Part shown: piece by piece, positions 1-9,575 of the stretch
Layout: each line of letters begins with the position of its first letter
How positions within the stretch are numbered: position 1 is the stretch's first letter
Assembly (NCBI RefSeq): GCF_006715785.1
Contig: NZ_VFNX01000004.1
Location: 124,001-188,000 of the forward strand
Origin: Streptomyces puniciscabiei
GTDB lineage: Bacteria > Actinomycetota > Actinomycetes > Streptomycetales > Streptomycetaceae
Length of the DNA stretch: 64,000 nucleotides
Direction: 5' to 3'
The notes under the pieces: generated by a model
What the model was told of the DNA's origin: nothing
The model's database searches: none
Seen by the model: the letters and a program-made list of their open reading frames with translations, nothing else
Translations under genes and position numbers: made by a program

Positions 1-614
1 GCGAGACGTCCCGCCTGGTGGAGGACGCCGGACGCAAGGCGGTCGCCGTCTCCTGCGACATCCGCGAGGAGGCCAACTGCCGGGCGCTGATCGAGCGGGC
101 CGTCGCCGAGTTCGGCCGCATCGACGTCCTCGTCAACAACGCCGCCTACCAGATGTCCCAGCCAGAGGGCATCGAGGCGATCAGCACGGAGCAGTTCGAC
201 CGGGTGATGAGGACCAACCTGTACGGAATGTTCTGGCTCACCAAGTTCGCCCTGCCGCACATCCCGGCCGGCGGCTGCGTCATCAACTCCACGTCCGTGC
301 AGGCGTACAAGCCCAGCCCGCACCTGCTGGACTACGCCACGACCAAGGGCGCGATCGTCACCTTCACCCAGGGTCTCGCGCAGATGGTCGCCGAGCGCGG
401 TGTCCGGGTCAACGCGGTGGCGCCGGGGCCGGTGTGGACACCGCTGATCCCCTCGACCCTTCCGGACACCAAGGAGTTCGGCAAGCAGGCCCCGCTCGGC
501 CGCCCGGCCCAGCCCGCCGAACTGGCCCCGGCCTATGTGTACCTGGCCTCCCCGCAGGCGAGTTACATCACCGCCGAGATCCTCAACGCGACCGGCGGCA
601 CCCCGCTGCCCTGA
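1..614 (+). CDS. SDR family oxidoreductase, 5' end cut by window
   Basis: Short-chain dehydrogenase/reductase, probably an NADP(H)-dependent aldehyde/ketone reductase of the YghA-like group. The frame is open to the window edge, so the N-terminal TGxxxGIG nucleotide site lies outside. Visible are the NNAAYQ motif, the conserved Asn (VMRTNLYGMFW), the catalytic Ser (STSVQAY), the YATTK Tyr-Lys pair and the NAVAPGPVWTPLI loop. The tail GRPAQPAELAPAYVYLAS followed by a C-terminal TGG is typical of the YghA group, whose members have about 280-300 residues, so roughly 80-100 residues are missing. The next gene is convergent and starts its stop codon 36 bases away. The family is secure; the substrate is unknown. 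Confidence 0.9.
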   Translation, partial: ETSRLVEDAGRKAVAVSCDIREEANCRALIERAVAEFGRIDVLVNNAAYQMSQPEGIEAISTEQFDRVMRTNLYGMFWLTKFALPHIPAGGCVINSTSVQAYKPSPHLLDYATTKGAIVTFTQGLAQMVAERGVRVNAVAPGPVWTPLIPSTLPDTKEFGKQAPLGRPAQPAELAPAYVYLASPQASYITAEILNATGGTPLP

Positions 615-649
615 TCCCGGGCGCCGCACCGTACGGACGTGCCCTGGCC

Positions 650-2203
650 TCAGGCGCCGTACACCGTACGGACGTTGGCGCGCGGCGGCGGGGCGTGCCG
701 GGCAGCGGGACCCTTCGCGAACGTGCGCAGGAGGTTCTCCGTCGTGCGGGTGACGAAGGCGCGGGTGCGGGCGTCCATGCCGTGGTCACGCCCGAACATG
801 CCGGTCCCCGCCACCAGACCCTCCACCCAGCGCATGGTGCCGGTCGCGAACACCCCGGCGCCGCTGGGGGCCGTGTAGTACGCCGAGTCGCTGTGGCCGG
901 CCCGCCCGCCGCAGATCAGCGGGGAGTGCGCGATGATCTCCAGCGGGCCGGGCGTGGGGGCACCGGGGGTGACCCGGTCGTACTCCACACCGACGAGATG
1001 GGCGAAGCCTTCGCCGGGACGTGCGCCGGTGCCCTCGTACAGCCAGTGGTCGGCGGCCCGGACGACATAGGGGGCGTCGACCGGATAGCCCTCGTAGAGC
1101 ACGCCGGTCAGGGAGGACTCGGGGTCCGGGGCGGGCGGGAGCCGGTAGTCGGTGGTGACCAGGGCCGGGTGCGAGTCGTAGCAGGGGTCGGCGCGGTAGG
1201 CGGTCTTGTAGCAGACCACCGTACGGTCGTCCGCGGCCTCCCCGGGCTCCAGCCGTATGCGGCGGAAGCAGGTGTTCGCGCCGAGGAAGGCGATGTTGGT
1301 GCCGGCGTCCCGGGCGGCGGTCACATGGGCCCGCTGCTCCGGCGTCCAGTACTCGTCGTGGCCCAGGCAGACGACGGCGTGCGCGCCGCGCAGCACCCCT
1401 GGGTCCCGGTGGACGTCGACGCCGGTCGTGTAGGCCAGCGGGATGGCGAGGCGCTCGGCCAGCACCACCAGCGCCCACTCGTACACCTGGAACTTCTCGG
1501 CTCCCTCGCCGTCGTAGGGGCGGTCGAAGCTCACCGCGAGGGAGCGGGTCGCGTACGCGCCGGACGCGCCGTTGTAGAGGCTGCTGCCGCCCCAGCGGTT
1601 GTACGCCTGCCAGGTGGCCGGGGCGTGCAGCAGGACCGTACGGCCCGTGCCGTCGGTGGAGCGGACGATCAGCGGAACGTACCGCTGGTGGCCGGATTCC
1701 GCCTCCAGCCGCAGCAGATAGGCGCCCTCCGGCCAGCCGGCGGTGTCCACCCGGAGGGTCACCGGCCAGTCGGCGCGCACCGTGCGGGTGGCGGGCAGCA
1801 CGCGCGGCGCCGGCTGGGCGCGGCCGGGTATGCGCTCGGACCTCCAGATCCGGCGGGCCTGCCGGCCGCCGTACCAGCCGACCCGGAAGGCGGACACCCG
1901 GAACGCGGCGGCGGTGGTCGACACATGCAGCCCGAACTGCTCGCCCGGGGTCACGCTCACCCGGTCCGGGTAGCCCGCCACCGCGTCCGGCGGGCCGGTG
2001 GAGGCCAGACGCCAGTCGGCGGTGCCCGGCGCGTCCCGCTCCGCCTCGGGCCGCAGCCGTCCGTCGGGGGCCGCGGCGGCATGCCGATGCGGCGGTGCCG
2101 CCGTGCACGCGGCGGCCGTGCCCAGGCCCAGGCCCGCGGAGAGGACCAGGAACCGCCGGCGGCCGAGGCCGTCCGGCGGCGTGGTGTCGTGTGCTGGACC
2201 CAC
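650..2203 (-). CDS. Tat-exported N,N-dimethylformamidase beta-subunit-like protein
   Basis: A 517-residue exported protein resembling the large-subunit C-terminal domain of N,N-dimethylformamidase, a family common in actinobacteria whose role is mostly unknown. The GTG start at 2203 is chosen because GGAGG lies just upstream and because it places a twin-arginine signal (GRRRFLVLSAGLGLGTAAAC) at the N terminus; the longer open frame upstream has no protein-like composition. The body has FRVGWYGG, a beta-rich N-terminal part, and the HDEYWTPEQR and GANTCFRRIR motifs typical of the domain. The M15-like lipoprotein gene lies 155 bases upstream in the same direction. The amidase activity itself is not established for this branch. 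Confidence 0.8.
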   Translation of the reverse strand: MGPAHDTTPPDGLGRRRFLVLSAGLGLGTAAACTAAPPHRHAAAAPDGRLRPEAERDAPGTADWRLASTGPPDAVAGYPDRVSVTPGEQFGLHVSTTAAAFRVSAFRVGWYGGRQARRIWRSERIPGRAQPAPRVLPATRTVRADWPVTLRVDTAGWPEGAYLLRLEAESGHQRYVPLIVRSTDGTGRTVLLHAPATWQAYNRWGGSSLYNGASGAYATRSLAVSFDRPYDGEGAEKFQVYEWALVVLAERLAIPLAYTTGVDVHRDPGVLRGAHAVVCLGHDEYWTPEQRAHVTAARDAGTNIAFLGANTCFRRIRLEPGEAADDRTVVCYKTAYRADPCYDSHPALVTTDYRLPPAPDPESSLTGVLYEGYPVDAPYVVRAADHWLYEGTGARPGEGFAHLVGVEYDRVTPGAPTPGPLEIIAHSPLICGGRAGHSDSAYYTAPSGAGVFATGTMRWVEGLVAGTGMFGRDHGMDARTRAFVTRTTENLLRTFAKGPAARHAPPPRANVRTVYGA

Positions 2204-2358
2204 TTCGCCTCCCGGATACGTGTTCGCACCAGCGTCCCGACGCCCGCGCGGCCCGCGCAACCCGCGGAGGCGCGGGAGCACCGGTCGGCGGGCCGCGCGA
2301 GCACGCCGGACCGGGGCCACCGGCGGTACGGCCGAACGGGTGACGCCGTGGGGTGCGG

Positions 2359-3384
2359 TCAGGTGCGGAAGCCGATGTGCACGTGGTCGTGATGGGTGGC
2401 GTCGCTGAAGAACTGACCGGCACCGCCGCCCGACAGCAGCACGGGGCCGCCCACGTTGTACGACCCGGTGGCCGCCGCGTCCCGCATGAACCGCTCGATC
2501 AGCGCGCGTGAGGTCGGCGGATCCACCACCGGGTGGCCGTCGATCCGCCACACGTCGAAGGCCCGGCCCCGCGGGTGGTCGCTGGGCCGGCTGGTGCCGA
2601 ACACGTCCAGCGGGTGCCCGGAGCGGACGACGCTCACCTCCAGCCGGTACGTCCGCGCCAGCGCCAGCATCGCCGTCGCCACACTCGTGTGCACCTGACC
2701 ACTGCGCAGGTCCGCCACGGCGGCGGGCGGCAGCACGATCCGGTCGTCGGACAGCACGCCCCGGACGTCCGGGACCAACGAGCGGGCGGCCGGTCCCGGT
2801 TGCGCCGGATGCAGGGCATCGACGGTCCAGCCCGAGGACGACCGGGACAGGCGTACATCGACCGTGGTCCCGCCGGCGCTCACCGTGCCGGCGTGCCGGG
2901 TCCACTGCCGGCACACCACCAGCACGCTGGCCGACCGGGACAGGATCCCGCCGTACTGCGCGTCCACGACCTGCAGCGCCGCCTGGTCGGCCGCCGGCAG
3001 CAGTGGCCCGGCTTGCCCGACGAGGGCCGGGGACAGCCCGAGCGCCGCGACCCGTGTCCGCGCCGCCGCCGCGCCGCCGTGCCCGCCGGCCCAGGCGCCG
3101 ATCGCCTCCACCAGCCGCACGGCGCGCAGCTTCGCGGCCGGCTGGACCTCGGCGGACGTGGGCCGCCAGGGGGTGGTGCGCGGCAGGGCGGGGGAGGGGG
3201 ACGGCGGCCCGGCGCCTGCGGTGGACTGCGGGAACGGGTGCGCGGTCGTGGTCTTCCGGGACGGGTTCGCGGCCCGGGGCGTGCGGCCGGAACAGCCCGC
3301 CGTGCCGAGCGCGACACCGGCGAAGGCCGCCAGCACGGTACGGCGGCCGGGCGGGGGAGCGGCGGGCGGACGGCTACGGGTCAT
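2359..3384 (-). CDS. Peptidase M15-like D-Ala-D-Ala carboxypeptidase family lipoprotein
   Basis: A 341-residue exported protein. After a basic N terminus there is a hydrophobic stretch ending in LGTAGC, a plausible though imperfect lipobox, then a Pro/Ser/Thr-rich linker. The C-terminal third carries the M15/VanY-type zinc site: SDHPRGRAFDVW supplies His and Asp, and HHDHVHIGF supplies the second His. It could trim peptidoglycan stem peptides on the outer face of the membrane. The middle section has no recognised fold. The start at 3384 is the one that gives a signal sequence; no strong Shine-Dalgarno is visible, so the start is less certain than the function. Confidence 0.75.
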   Translation of the reverse strand: MTRSRPPAAPPPGRRTVLAAFAGVALGTAGCSGRTPRAANPSRKTTTAHPFPQSTAGAGPPSPSPALPRTTPWRPTSAEVQPAAKLRAVRLVEAIGAWAGGHGGAAAARTRVAALGLSPALVGQAGPLLPAADQAALQVVDAQYGGILSRSASVLVVCRQWTRHAGTVSAGGTTVDVRLSRSSSGWTVDALHPAQPGPAARSLVPDVRGVLSDDRIVLPPAAVADLRSGQVHTSVATAMLALARTYRLEVSVVRSGHPLDVFGTSRPSDHPRGRAFDVWRIDGHPVVDPPTSRALIERFMRDAAATGSYNVGGPVLLSGGGAGQFFSDATHHDHVHIGFRT

Positions 3385-3678
3385 ACGGCCCAGTGTCCGC
3401 CGCGCGGCAGGGGCTCGGCGAGTGGCCGCGGGCACGGGCGCCGGCGGCCGAGGCGTTCGAAGCGGCCACGGCGGGTCGGCGCACCGGCTACCGGCCTCGC
3501 GCCCCGCCTCGCCGCCAGGGGCGAGCGATCGCCGCCGCCGACCGGGGCCGACCGAGGTCCCGGACCTCCGGATCGGCACCCCGCGCTGCCCCCGGCTCCT
3601 CGGCCGTCCTGCGTCCGGCGCGGCGGCACCCGGCGCGGCGGCGCCCGGACGCGATCGAAGGCTCGGGACCCAACTCAC

Positions 3679-4680
3679 CTAGAAGGGCGGGTCGACGAAG
3701 ATCTCCAGCAGGGACTCGGAGCTCTGCTCGGCGCCCGGGCCGGTGCCGGACGCGTCGGGAAACGCGCGGCCCCAGGACGCGGCCCGCCCCAGGACGCTCA
3801 GGCGCCAGGCGAGATGCGCGGCGCGCCGCAACTCCGCCGGCGAGCGGCCGTGGCCGGTCCAGGGCTCCAGGTAGGCGTCGAGCAGCCGGGCCACGACCTG
3901 CGGCCCGTACCGCACGCGTGCCTTCTCGGCGGGGACCCGCAGGCTGCAGAAGGGGTGCGAGACGACCGCGTCGCCCCAGTCGAAGAAGGTGAACCGGCCC
4001 GGCACCGGACGGAACAGCTGGCCGTCGTGCAGGTCCGCGTGGTCGAGGCTGTCCTCGACGCCGAGGGAGGCGAGTTCGGCGCACCAGTCCACGAGCCGGG
4101 GCCGCAGCCGCTCCAGCCGTTCGCGGGCCTCCGGGCGCAGCGCGGTGCTGTGGGTGAGCAGCTCGTCGAACGCCTCGGGCAGGTCGGGGGTCCGGGTGGC
4201 GGGCACCCCGAGCCGCTCGATCTCGTGCGCGTGCGGGGTGAGGGCCTGTTGCATGCTCGCGTACTGGCGCAGCAGCTCCTCCCAGGTCCGCGGCTCGACC
4301 GGCTCCCGGGCGAGCACGTCGCGGAACAGCTCGCCTCCGTCGGGCAGCAGCACCCAGGCACGCTCGGCGTCGAGGGCCAGCGGCCGCAGGACGTGTTCCG
4401 GGACCCAGCGGGCCAGTGCGGCGGTCAACGGGCCCTCGAAGGCGCTGGCCGGCGGATTCGCCTTGAACCAGACCGCGTCCCGCCCCTGCACGGCCACCCG
4501 CACCAGCACGGACCACGGCCGCAGCCGCACCCTCAACTCGCCGCTCGCCCGCAGGCCGTGGGAGGCGAGCTGCTCCACCACCCAGTCCAGGGCCGAGGCC
4601 CGCCACGACTCCTGCTCCCACGGAGTCGGGGCGTACTGGTACTTGCTCCGGTCGACGACGATCGAGAACTCACGTTGCAC
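3679..4680 (-). CDS. Aminoglycoside phosphotransferase (APH)-fold kinase family protein
   Basis: A protein-kinase-like phosphotransferase of about 333 residues. The catalytic loop reads HADLHDGQ, where APH-family members usually end in Asn (HGDLHPGN), so the magnesium-coordinating Asn is replaced by Gln. The following metal-binding Asp is present (FFDWGDAV). The N-terminal lobe has VWFKANPP in the position of the ATP-anchoring Lys. Such proteins phosphorylate antibiotics or small metabolites; nothing here says which. Start codons are ambiguous: GTG at 4680 has GGTGGG upstream, while GTG 4716 and ATG 4737 would add a Trp-rich extension of low plausibility. It appears to be a single-gene unit. 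Confidence 0.8.
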   Translation of the reverse strand: MQREFSIVVDRSKYQYAPTPWEQESWRASALDWVVEQLASHGLRASGELRVRLRPWSVLVRVAVQGRDAVWFKANPPASAFEGPLTAALARWVPEHVLRPLALDAERAWVLLPDGGELFRDVLAREPVEPRTWEELLRQYASMQQALTPHAHEIERLGVPATRTPDLPEAFDELLTHSTALRPEARERLERLRPRLVDWCAELASLGVEDSLDHADLHDGQLFRPVPGRFTFFDWGDAVVSHPFCSLRVPAEKARVRYGPQVVARLLDAYLEPWTGHGRSPAELRRAAHLAWRLSVLGRAASWGRAFPDASGTGPGAEQSSESLLEIFVDPPF

Positions 4681-4767
4681 GGTGCCATCCCACCACCACG
4701 GTGGGGACCCGGTCACCCTGTTTTTGCCGCAGGTCATGCCCCGGGCAGCGCCTCCGGGCGGACGAAC

Positions 4768-4794
4768 GCGCCCCCGGTCACCGACCGGGGGCGC
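4768..4794. terminator. Strong hairpin terminator
   Basis: A perfect 12-bp stem (GCGCCCCCGGTC with its complement) and a 3-base loop. It lies 25 bases past the stop of the phosphoesterase gene on the minus strand and upstream of the APH-fold gene, so it most likely ends the phosphoesterase transcript. There is no clear U-tract, as is usual in this GC range. Confidence 0.75.
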
Positions 4795-4818
4795 GTCATG
4801 GTGTGCGGGACCGCGTGA

Positions 4819-6660
4819 TCAGGCCTGCTGCTTGCGGCGCAGCGTCAGGTACGTGCCGGTCGCACCCGCGGCCAGCAGGGCGCCCACGCCGAGGCCGACC
4901 GGCAGGACCGGGAAGCCGGAGGTGCCGGTCGTCGCGGCCGTGTTCTGCATGGCCGGGCCCGGAGTGATGCTGGTGGACACCGCGGCGACGTGCCGGATCG
5001 GGCCGACGTGCCGGACCGAGCCGTCGGCGTTCAGCAGCACCTGCTTGTTGTTCGGGTGCCGGAAGTCGAACATGCCCGCGAGGGAGCCGGCCGTGGCGTC
5101 GAAGGAGTGGTCGCCGATGCGGCCGGTGCACCAGTTGTCCTCGATGAACCGGGTGATGGACGCCTGGTTGGTCAGCGTGTGGTCGACCTTGTTGACCTTG
5201 CTGTACGGCGAGATGACGAGCAGCGGCTGGCGGGTGCCCGGGCCGCAGCGGTCGGCGTAACCGCCGGACGCCTGCGGGCCGTTCTGGCAGGCCGGGCTGT
5301 CGGTGGCCTTGCCGTTGGAGCCGAGCGAGGTGTCCGCCGAGCCGTTCTTCGGGGCGACGTAGGCGTGGTCGTACCAGCCGTCGGAGTCGTCGTAGGCGAC
5401 CACGATCGCGGTGGACTTCCACTGCGGCGAGCTCTGGATCGCGTTGATCTGGTTCACCAGGAAGTGCTGCTCGTCGGTCGGGTCGGAGTAGCCGGCGTGG
5501 CCGTCCTGGTACTCACCGGCCTTGACGAAGCTGACGGCCGGCAGCTTGCCCGCCTTCAGCGCGGCGGAGAAGTCCGTCAGGTCGTAGTTGTGGTTGGCCT
5601 GGCCGTTGTGGCCGATCTCCGAGACGGTCTTCGGCGCCAGGTGGTGCGGGTTCGCCGTCGACTTGTAGTACGCGAACGGGTTGTGGTGCGGGCTGTAGTC
5701 CGCCACGGCGGCCCCGCCCAGGTTGGTGTGCGTGGTGTCGCACTTGGCGTACGAGCCGGACGTGCCGTTCCACGCGGTCGACGGGCGGAAGCCGCCCTGG
5801 AACCAGCCCCAGCTCACCTTCCTGGCGTTGAGCAGGTCACCGATGTTCCTGCCCTGCATCGAGGCCAGCGCGTTGGTGCTGGTGTGGTCCTTGTCCGAGC
5901 AGTCGTCGTAGGCCGGGTCGGGGTCGTTGATGACCGTGCCCACGCCCTTGGCGTCGGGGGACTTCACCGTGTACGCGTCGGGCGTCGACGTCTGCTTCGG
6001 GTTCTCCGTGCCGCTGGCCGGGTCCATGGAGACGACCCCGTGCGTCTGACCGGAGATCAGGTTCAGCGCGCCGGGCGTGGAGGGGCCGTAGACCGAGCTG
6101 AAGCTGCGGTCGGACAGGGAGTAGTGCTGGGCGTAGTTCCACAGCGCGGTGACGGTGTTGCCGTCGTAGTAGTCCATCACCAGGCCCGGCTCGCCGAACA
6201 GGCCGCCGCTGCACTTGTCGACCTCGGTGTTCTGCACGAACTGGTCGGCCCTGCCGCCGTTGTACGCCAGCTGCTCGGCACCGTAGTTGTGGTTCTGGTC
6301 GCAGGTCATCGCCTGGGACGGGGACAGCCGCTTCGGCGCGTACTGGTTCGGGTTGTTCTTCAGCAGCCCGGCGTGCGCGAGGGTGTCGATGTCCTTCGGG
6401 GTGTTCTTCGACGCGGTGAACTTCGTGCCGTCGGTGTTGGCGGCCTTCGGGTACGTGGCGAAGTAGTGGTCGAAGGAGATGTTCTCGTCGAAGAGCACGA
6501 CGACGTGCTTGATCGGCGTCACGGTCGAGGAGTTCCCGCCCTGCGCCGCGGCGGGCGCCGCCGCCCAGCCGGGCGCGTTGCTGCCGAGCACGGTGAGCGC
6601 CGCGGCTCCCGCGAGCGCTCCCAGGCTCCGCATAGCGGCTCGTCTTCCTCTGCTGGCCAT
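4819..6660 (-). CDS. Secreted phosphoesterase (phospholipase C/acid phosphatase family), C-terminally anchored
   Basis: A 613-residue protein of the phosphoesterase family that includes bacterial phospholipase C and AcpA-type acid phosphatases. It starts at ATG 6660 behind GGAGGGG. A Sec signal (residues about 1-40) is followed by the family signature HVVVLFDENISFDHYFATYP near residue 55. Further family motifs are CDQNHNY, IVVAYDDSDGWYDH and PLLVISPYS. The C terminus has a Ser/Thr-rich spacer, a hydrophobic segment (LPVGLGVGALLAAGATGTYL) and basic RRKQQA, so the enzyme is probably tethered to the membrane. It would release phosphate or diacylglycerol from external phosphoesters. A strong hairpin follows the gene. 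Confidence 0.9.
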   Translation of the reverse strand: MASRGRRAAMRSLGALAGAAALTVLGSNAPGWAAAPAAAQGGNSSTVTPIKHVVVLFDENISFDHYFATYPKAANTDGTKFTASKNTPKDIDTLAHAGLLKNNPNQYAPKRLSPSQAMTCDQNHNYGAEQLAYNGGRADQFVQNTEVDKCSGGLFGEPGLVMDYYDGNTVTALWNYAQHYSLSDRSFSSVYGPSTPGALNLISGQTHGVVSMDPASGTENPKQTSTPDAYTVKSPDAKGVGTVINDPDPAYDDCSDKDHTSTNALASMQGRNIGDLLNARKVSWGWFQGGFRPSTAWNGTSGSYAKCDTTHTNLGGAAVADYSPHHNPFAYYKSTANPHHLAPKTVSEIGHNGQANHNYDLTDFSAALKAGKLPAVSFVKAGEYQDGHAGYSDPTDEQHFLVNQINAIQSSPQWKSTAIVVAYDDSDGWYDHAYVAPKNGSADTSLGSNGKATDSPACQNGPQASGGYADRCGPGTRQPLLVISPYSKVNKVDHTLTNQASITRFIEDNWCTGRIGDHSFDATAGSLAGMFDFRHPNNKQVLLNADGSVRHVGPIRHVAAVSTSITPGPAMQNTAATTGTSGFPVLPVGLGVGALLAAGATGTYLTLRRKQQA

Positions 6661-6754
6661 GGTGGTCAACCCCTCCGGACTGAACGTCTGTGCGTCGTAC
6701 GAGCAGGGATGCTGCGCCCGTTGCCGGACGCGCCGAAGGAGCCATGATGGCGTG

Positions 6755-6806
6755 CGGGTGAACACCGAGTCAGGGATGCTGGGGCAAAACTTGACTGTGT
6801 GTTGAC
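6755..6806 (-). promoter_or_regulatory. Possible phosphate-responsive promoter region
   Basis: Read on the minus strand, the region upstream of the phosphoesterase contains GTCAA twice with an 11-base period (6791-6806) and GTTCACCCG (6755-6763), which resembles one unit of a Streptomyces PHO box. PHO boxes are 11-base direct repeats, so the spacing is suggestive, but the units match poorly. This is inference only. Confidence 0.3.
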
Positions 6807-6836
6807 CCATTCGGGTTCCGAGTTGTCCGGACAGGT

Positions 6837-8171
6837 TCAGCCGAACAGGCCACGCCCGTACCAGTCCTGGGCGTCCCGCACGCCGGGCAGCGCGAAGAAG
6901 TAGCCGCCGCCGAACGGGCTGATGTAGTCCGTCAGCGGCTCACCCGCCAGCCGGTGCTGCACCGTCTCGAACTGCCGCCTCAGATCCTGCTGGTAGCACG
7001 TGAACAGCAGACCCATGTCGAGGTTGCCGCTCGCGTCCATGCCCCGGTCGTAGTTGTACGCGCGGCGCAGCAGACGCTGGTCGGCGGTGGCCGGGGTGCG
7101 CGGGTTGGCGAGCCGTATGTGCGCGTCCAGCGGGATGACGTCACCCTTGGGGTCGTCGGCGTACTTCGGCGTGTCGCGCTCGTGGTCGCCGTCCAGCGGC
7201 GCGCCGGACTCCTTCACCCGCCCGAACATCCGCTCCTGCTCGCCGAGCGAGACCCGGTCCCAGAACTCCACCAGCATCCGGATCAGCCGTACGACCTGAT
7301 AGCTGCCGCCGACCGCCCAGTCCGGCTCGCCCATGCCCCGGCCCACCCACACCAGCCGGTCCATCTCGCGGGCGCTGCCGGCGTCCGGATTGGCGGTGCC
7401 GTCCTTGAACCCCAGCAGATTGCGCGGGGTGCCGGAGGGCCGGGGCGGGCTGGCGAAGCCGTCGAGCCGCCAGCGGACCTGAGCGGCGCCCCGGGTGTGC
7501 CGGGCGATGTCGCGCAGCGCGTGCAGGGTGGTGTCCGGTTCGTCGGCGTGCAGCTGGAGGCTGAGGTCACCGTGGCACCAGTCGGCCTGCAGGTCGTCGT
7601 CGGGGAACGCGGGCATGGCGGTCAGCCGCCGGGGCCTGAGCGCGGCCAGCCCGAACCGGTCGTCGAACAGCGAGGCGCCGACGCCGACCGTCACGGCCAG
7701 TTGCCCGGCGGGCAGCCGGCCGCCGAGGACGCCCGAGTCGGAGGGAGGGCCGGTGATGCCCACCGGGGACGGCATACCGCCCGAGGTGAGGAAGCGGGCC
7801 CGGTCGGTGAGCGTGCGCAGCAGGTCGGTGAGTTCGGCTCGGCTCTCGGCGGTCACGTCGAGGGAGGCGAACACGCAACAGCGGCGCGGGGCGGCGACCG
7901 CGGAGGCCTGACGGACGCCGTGGAAGGGGGCGACGGCCGTCGAGCGGGCCTCGGGGGCGCCGGTCGCCGAGCTGCTGGGCGTGGCGGCACCGGCGGCGAG
8001 CCCTGCACCGGCCAGCGTGGCACCGCGCAGAAAACCGCGCCGGGCCAGGCCGTCAGACCGGCCGAGGGAGCGCCGGCTTCGTCCCTCGGGGTGGTCGGTG
8101 CCGAGCCGGCCCGGTTCCGCGGGGCGACCCTCACGCCCGACCGTTTCCGCGGCCCGTTCGATGTCGCTCAC
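6837..8171 (-). CDS. efeB: EfeB, Tat-exported Dyp-type heme peroxidase / deferrochelatase
   Basis: A 444-residue DyP-type peroxidase of the EfeUOB iron uptake system. It starts with GTG at 8171 in a GTGA overlap with the efeO stop, so translation is coupled. The twin-arginine signal ([23 protein letters not shown]) begins near residue 40 after an unusually long hydrophilic N region. The family motif [10 protein letters not shown] carries the distal catalytic Asp, and [10 protein letters not shown] carries the proximal heme His. It should act outside the membrane, oxidising ferrous iron or handling heme before uptake. The permease gene efeU does not flank the pair, so it lies elsewhere or is absent. 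Confidence 0.93.
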   Translation of the reverse strand: MSDIERAAETVGREGRPAEPGRLGTDHPEGRSRRSLGRSDGLARRGFLRGATLAGAGLAAGAATPSSSATGAPEARSTAVAPFHGVRQASAVAAPRRCCVFASLDVTAESRAELTDLLRTLTDRARFLTSGGMPSPVGITGPPSDSGVLGGRLPAGQLAVTVGVGASLFDDRFGLAALRPRRLTAMPAFPDDDLQADWCHGDLSLQLHADEPDTTLHALRDIARHTRGAAQVRWRLDGFASPPRPSGTPRNLLGFKDGTANPDAGSAREMDRLVWVGRGMGEPDWAVGGSYQVVRLIRMLVEFWDRVSLGEQERMFGRVKESGAPLDGDHERDTPKYADDPKGDVIPLDAHIRLANPRTPATADQRLLRRAYNYDRGMDASGNLDMGLLFTCYQQDLRRQFETVQHRLAGEPLTDYISPFGGGYFFALPGVRDAQDWYGRGLFG

Positions 8172-9376
8172 ACGGTCCTCCGGGGGTCGCACAGGGTGGC
8201 CACCGACGCCAGGCGCTCGACCAGGTCGCCGAGGACCGCGTCCGTCTGCTCGCGCTGGGCGCGGCTCAGTTCGCCGAGCGGGGTCCAGCGGTCGCCGTGC
8301 CGGAGCCCGTCGAGGGTCTGCCGGGCCCGGTCCAGGTCCTTGTCCAGGCCCGGCAGACCGGCGTACCGGGGGGTGAGCAGCGGGCGCAGCCGGTCCAGCA
8401 CCTCCCGGGTGCCGTCGAGGTTGGCGCGGGCGGTGGCGAGGTTGCTGCCACTGCCGTAGTCGGTGCGGCCGGTCAGCTCGAACTGCACGGTGTTCTCCAG
8501 GATCTCGTGCGCGCGCAGACCCAGCTGGGCGGGGTCCATACGGGTCTGCGACCAGGTGTCCCGCAGCCCGGTCACCGCCTTCACCAGCGCCGCGGCGGGG
8601 GCCCGCAGCCCACCGGCCGGCTCGCCGTGCCACAGCCCGTACTCGAGGCGGTGGAACCCGGCGAAGTCCTTGTCGTGCACCCCGCCGGGCAGCCCTGCGT
8701 CGGTGCCGTTGACCGCCGCGTCGGCGTCCCCGAAGGCGTCGTACGCCGCGCCCAGCCGCTCGTACTCCAGATGCGCCGGCAGCCAGGCCGACCGCGCGGC
8801 GGCGAGGTCGGCCCGGTCGATCGCGTCCTTCAGCCGGGTCGTCAGCCGGACGACCTCGTCGAGCCCGCCGCCGACCCACTTCTGGTAGGCGAGCGCGGGC
8901 GGGATCAGGTCGTGCTCCGAGACCGGCGCGACGCCCGGGCCGCGCCGACCGGCGGTGATGTGCACCGTGGGGCCGGTCACGGCGTCGGCGTCGTCGGGCA
9001 CGCACTTGAAGGCGTACGCCCCCTTGCCCAGCCGGACCGTCAACTGCCGTGTCGTGCCGGGGCCGATGCCCTCCACCTCGCCGTACACCGCCTGGCTGCC
9101 CGGGTCCTCCAGGTAGACCTCGGCGGGGCCGTCGGAGGTGTTGTGCAGGTCGAAGGTCCGTACCCCGGGCCCGGGCCGGGTCCAGCCACGGCCGCAGTGG
9201 CTCTCCGACACCTCGATGACGGTGTGCCCCGACGGATCGCCGGCGGCCCGGCCGTGCCGCGGCCCGCCCGGAGAGACCGCCAGGAGCGTGCCCCCGAGGG
9301 CCACGCCGAGGACGACGAACACGGCGGGCGCCGTCCGGAGACGAGCGGACCGCGTGCCGAGGCGAGGCAACGGCAT
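8168..9376 (-). CDS. efeO: EfeO, iron uptake protein with cupredoxin and M75 (imelysin-like) domains
   Basis: A 402-residue periplasmic-type iron-binding protein. ATG 9376 has GGAAAGG upstream and gives an N-terminal membrane anchor or signal ([20 protein letters not shown]). Residues about 60-140 form the cupredoxin-like domain, followed by the M75 domain with the HxxE metal site in [10 protein letters not shown]. EfeO is thought to bind and deliver iron to the EfeU permease with EfeB as oxidant. It overlaps efeB by four bases. No iron-box (DmdR-type) palindrome was evident in the roughly 200 bases upstream. Confidence 0.92.
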   Translation of the reverse strand: MPLPRLGTRSARLRTAPAVFVVLGVALGGTLLAVSPGGPRHGRAAGDPSGHTVIEVSESHCGRGWTRPGPGVRTFDLHNTSDGPAEVYLEDPGSQAVYGEVEGIGPGTTRQLTVRLGKGAYAFKCVPDDADAVTGPTVHITAGRRGPGVAPVSEHDLIPPALAYQKWVGGGLDEVVRLTTRLKDAIDRADLAAARSAWLPAHLEYERLGAAYDAFGDADAAVNGTDAGLPGGVHDKDFAGFHRLEYGLWHGEPAGGLRAPAAALVKAVTGLRDTWSQTRMDPAQLGLRAHEILENTVQFELTGRTDYGSGSNLATARANLDGTREVLDRLRPLLTPRYAGLPGLDKDLDRARQTLDGLRHGDRWTPLGELSRAQREQTDAVLGDLVERLASVATLCDPRRTV

Positions 9377-9575
9377 GGCGAGCCTTTCCGGGACGACGTA
9401 GTACGCAGCGGCCTCATGGTAGGCACCCGTCCGGATCCGAACAGCCGTCCCGGGACTTCGATGACCGAGATTTCCCCCGGGGTTCACCGGCGCGTGGCCG
9501 AAAGCGGGCGTACGGCTCCCCTCTCAGTACGGGCGCACGACTCCCATCGTCATAGAGGTATGTCGACAGGCCCGT

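Noticed and set aside
434..2392. 652-codon plus-strand frame opposite the dimethylformamidase-like gene
   Set aside because: Shadow frame; the minus-strand protein has a Tat signal and conserved family motifs.
4990..6747. 585-codon plus-strand frame opposite the phosphoesterase gene
   Set aside because: Val/Gly/Arg-rich shadow without motifs.
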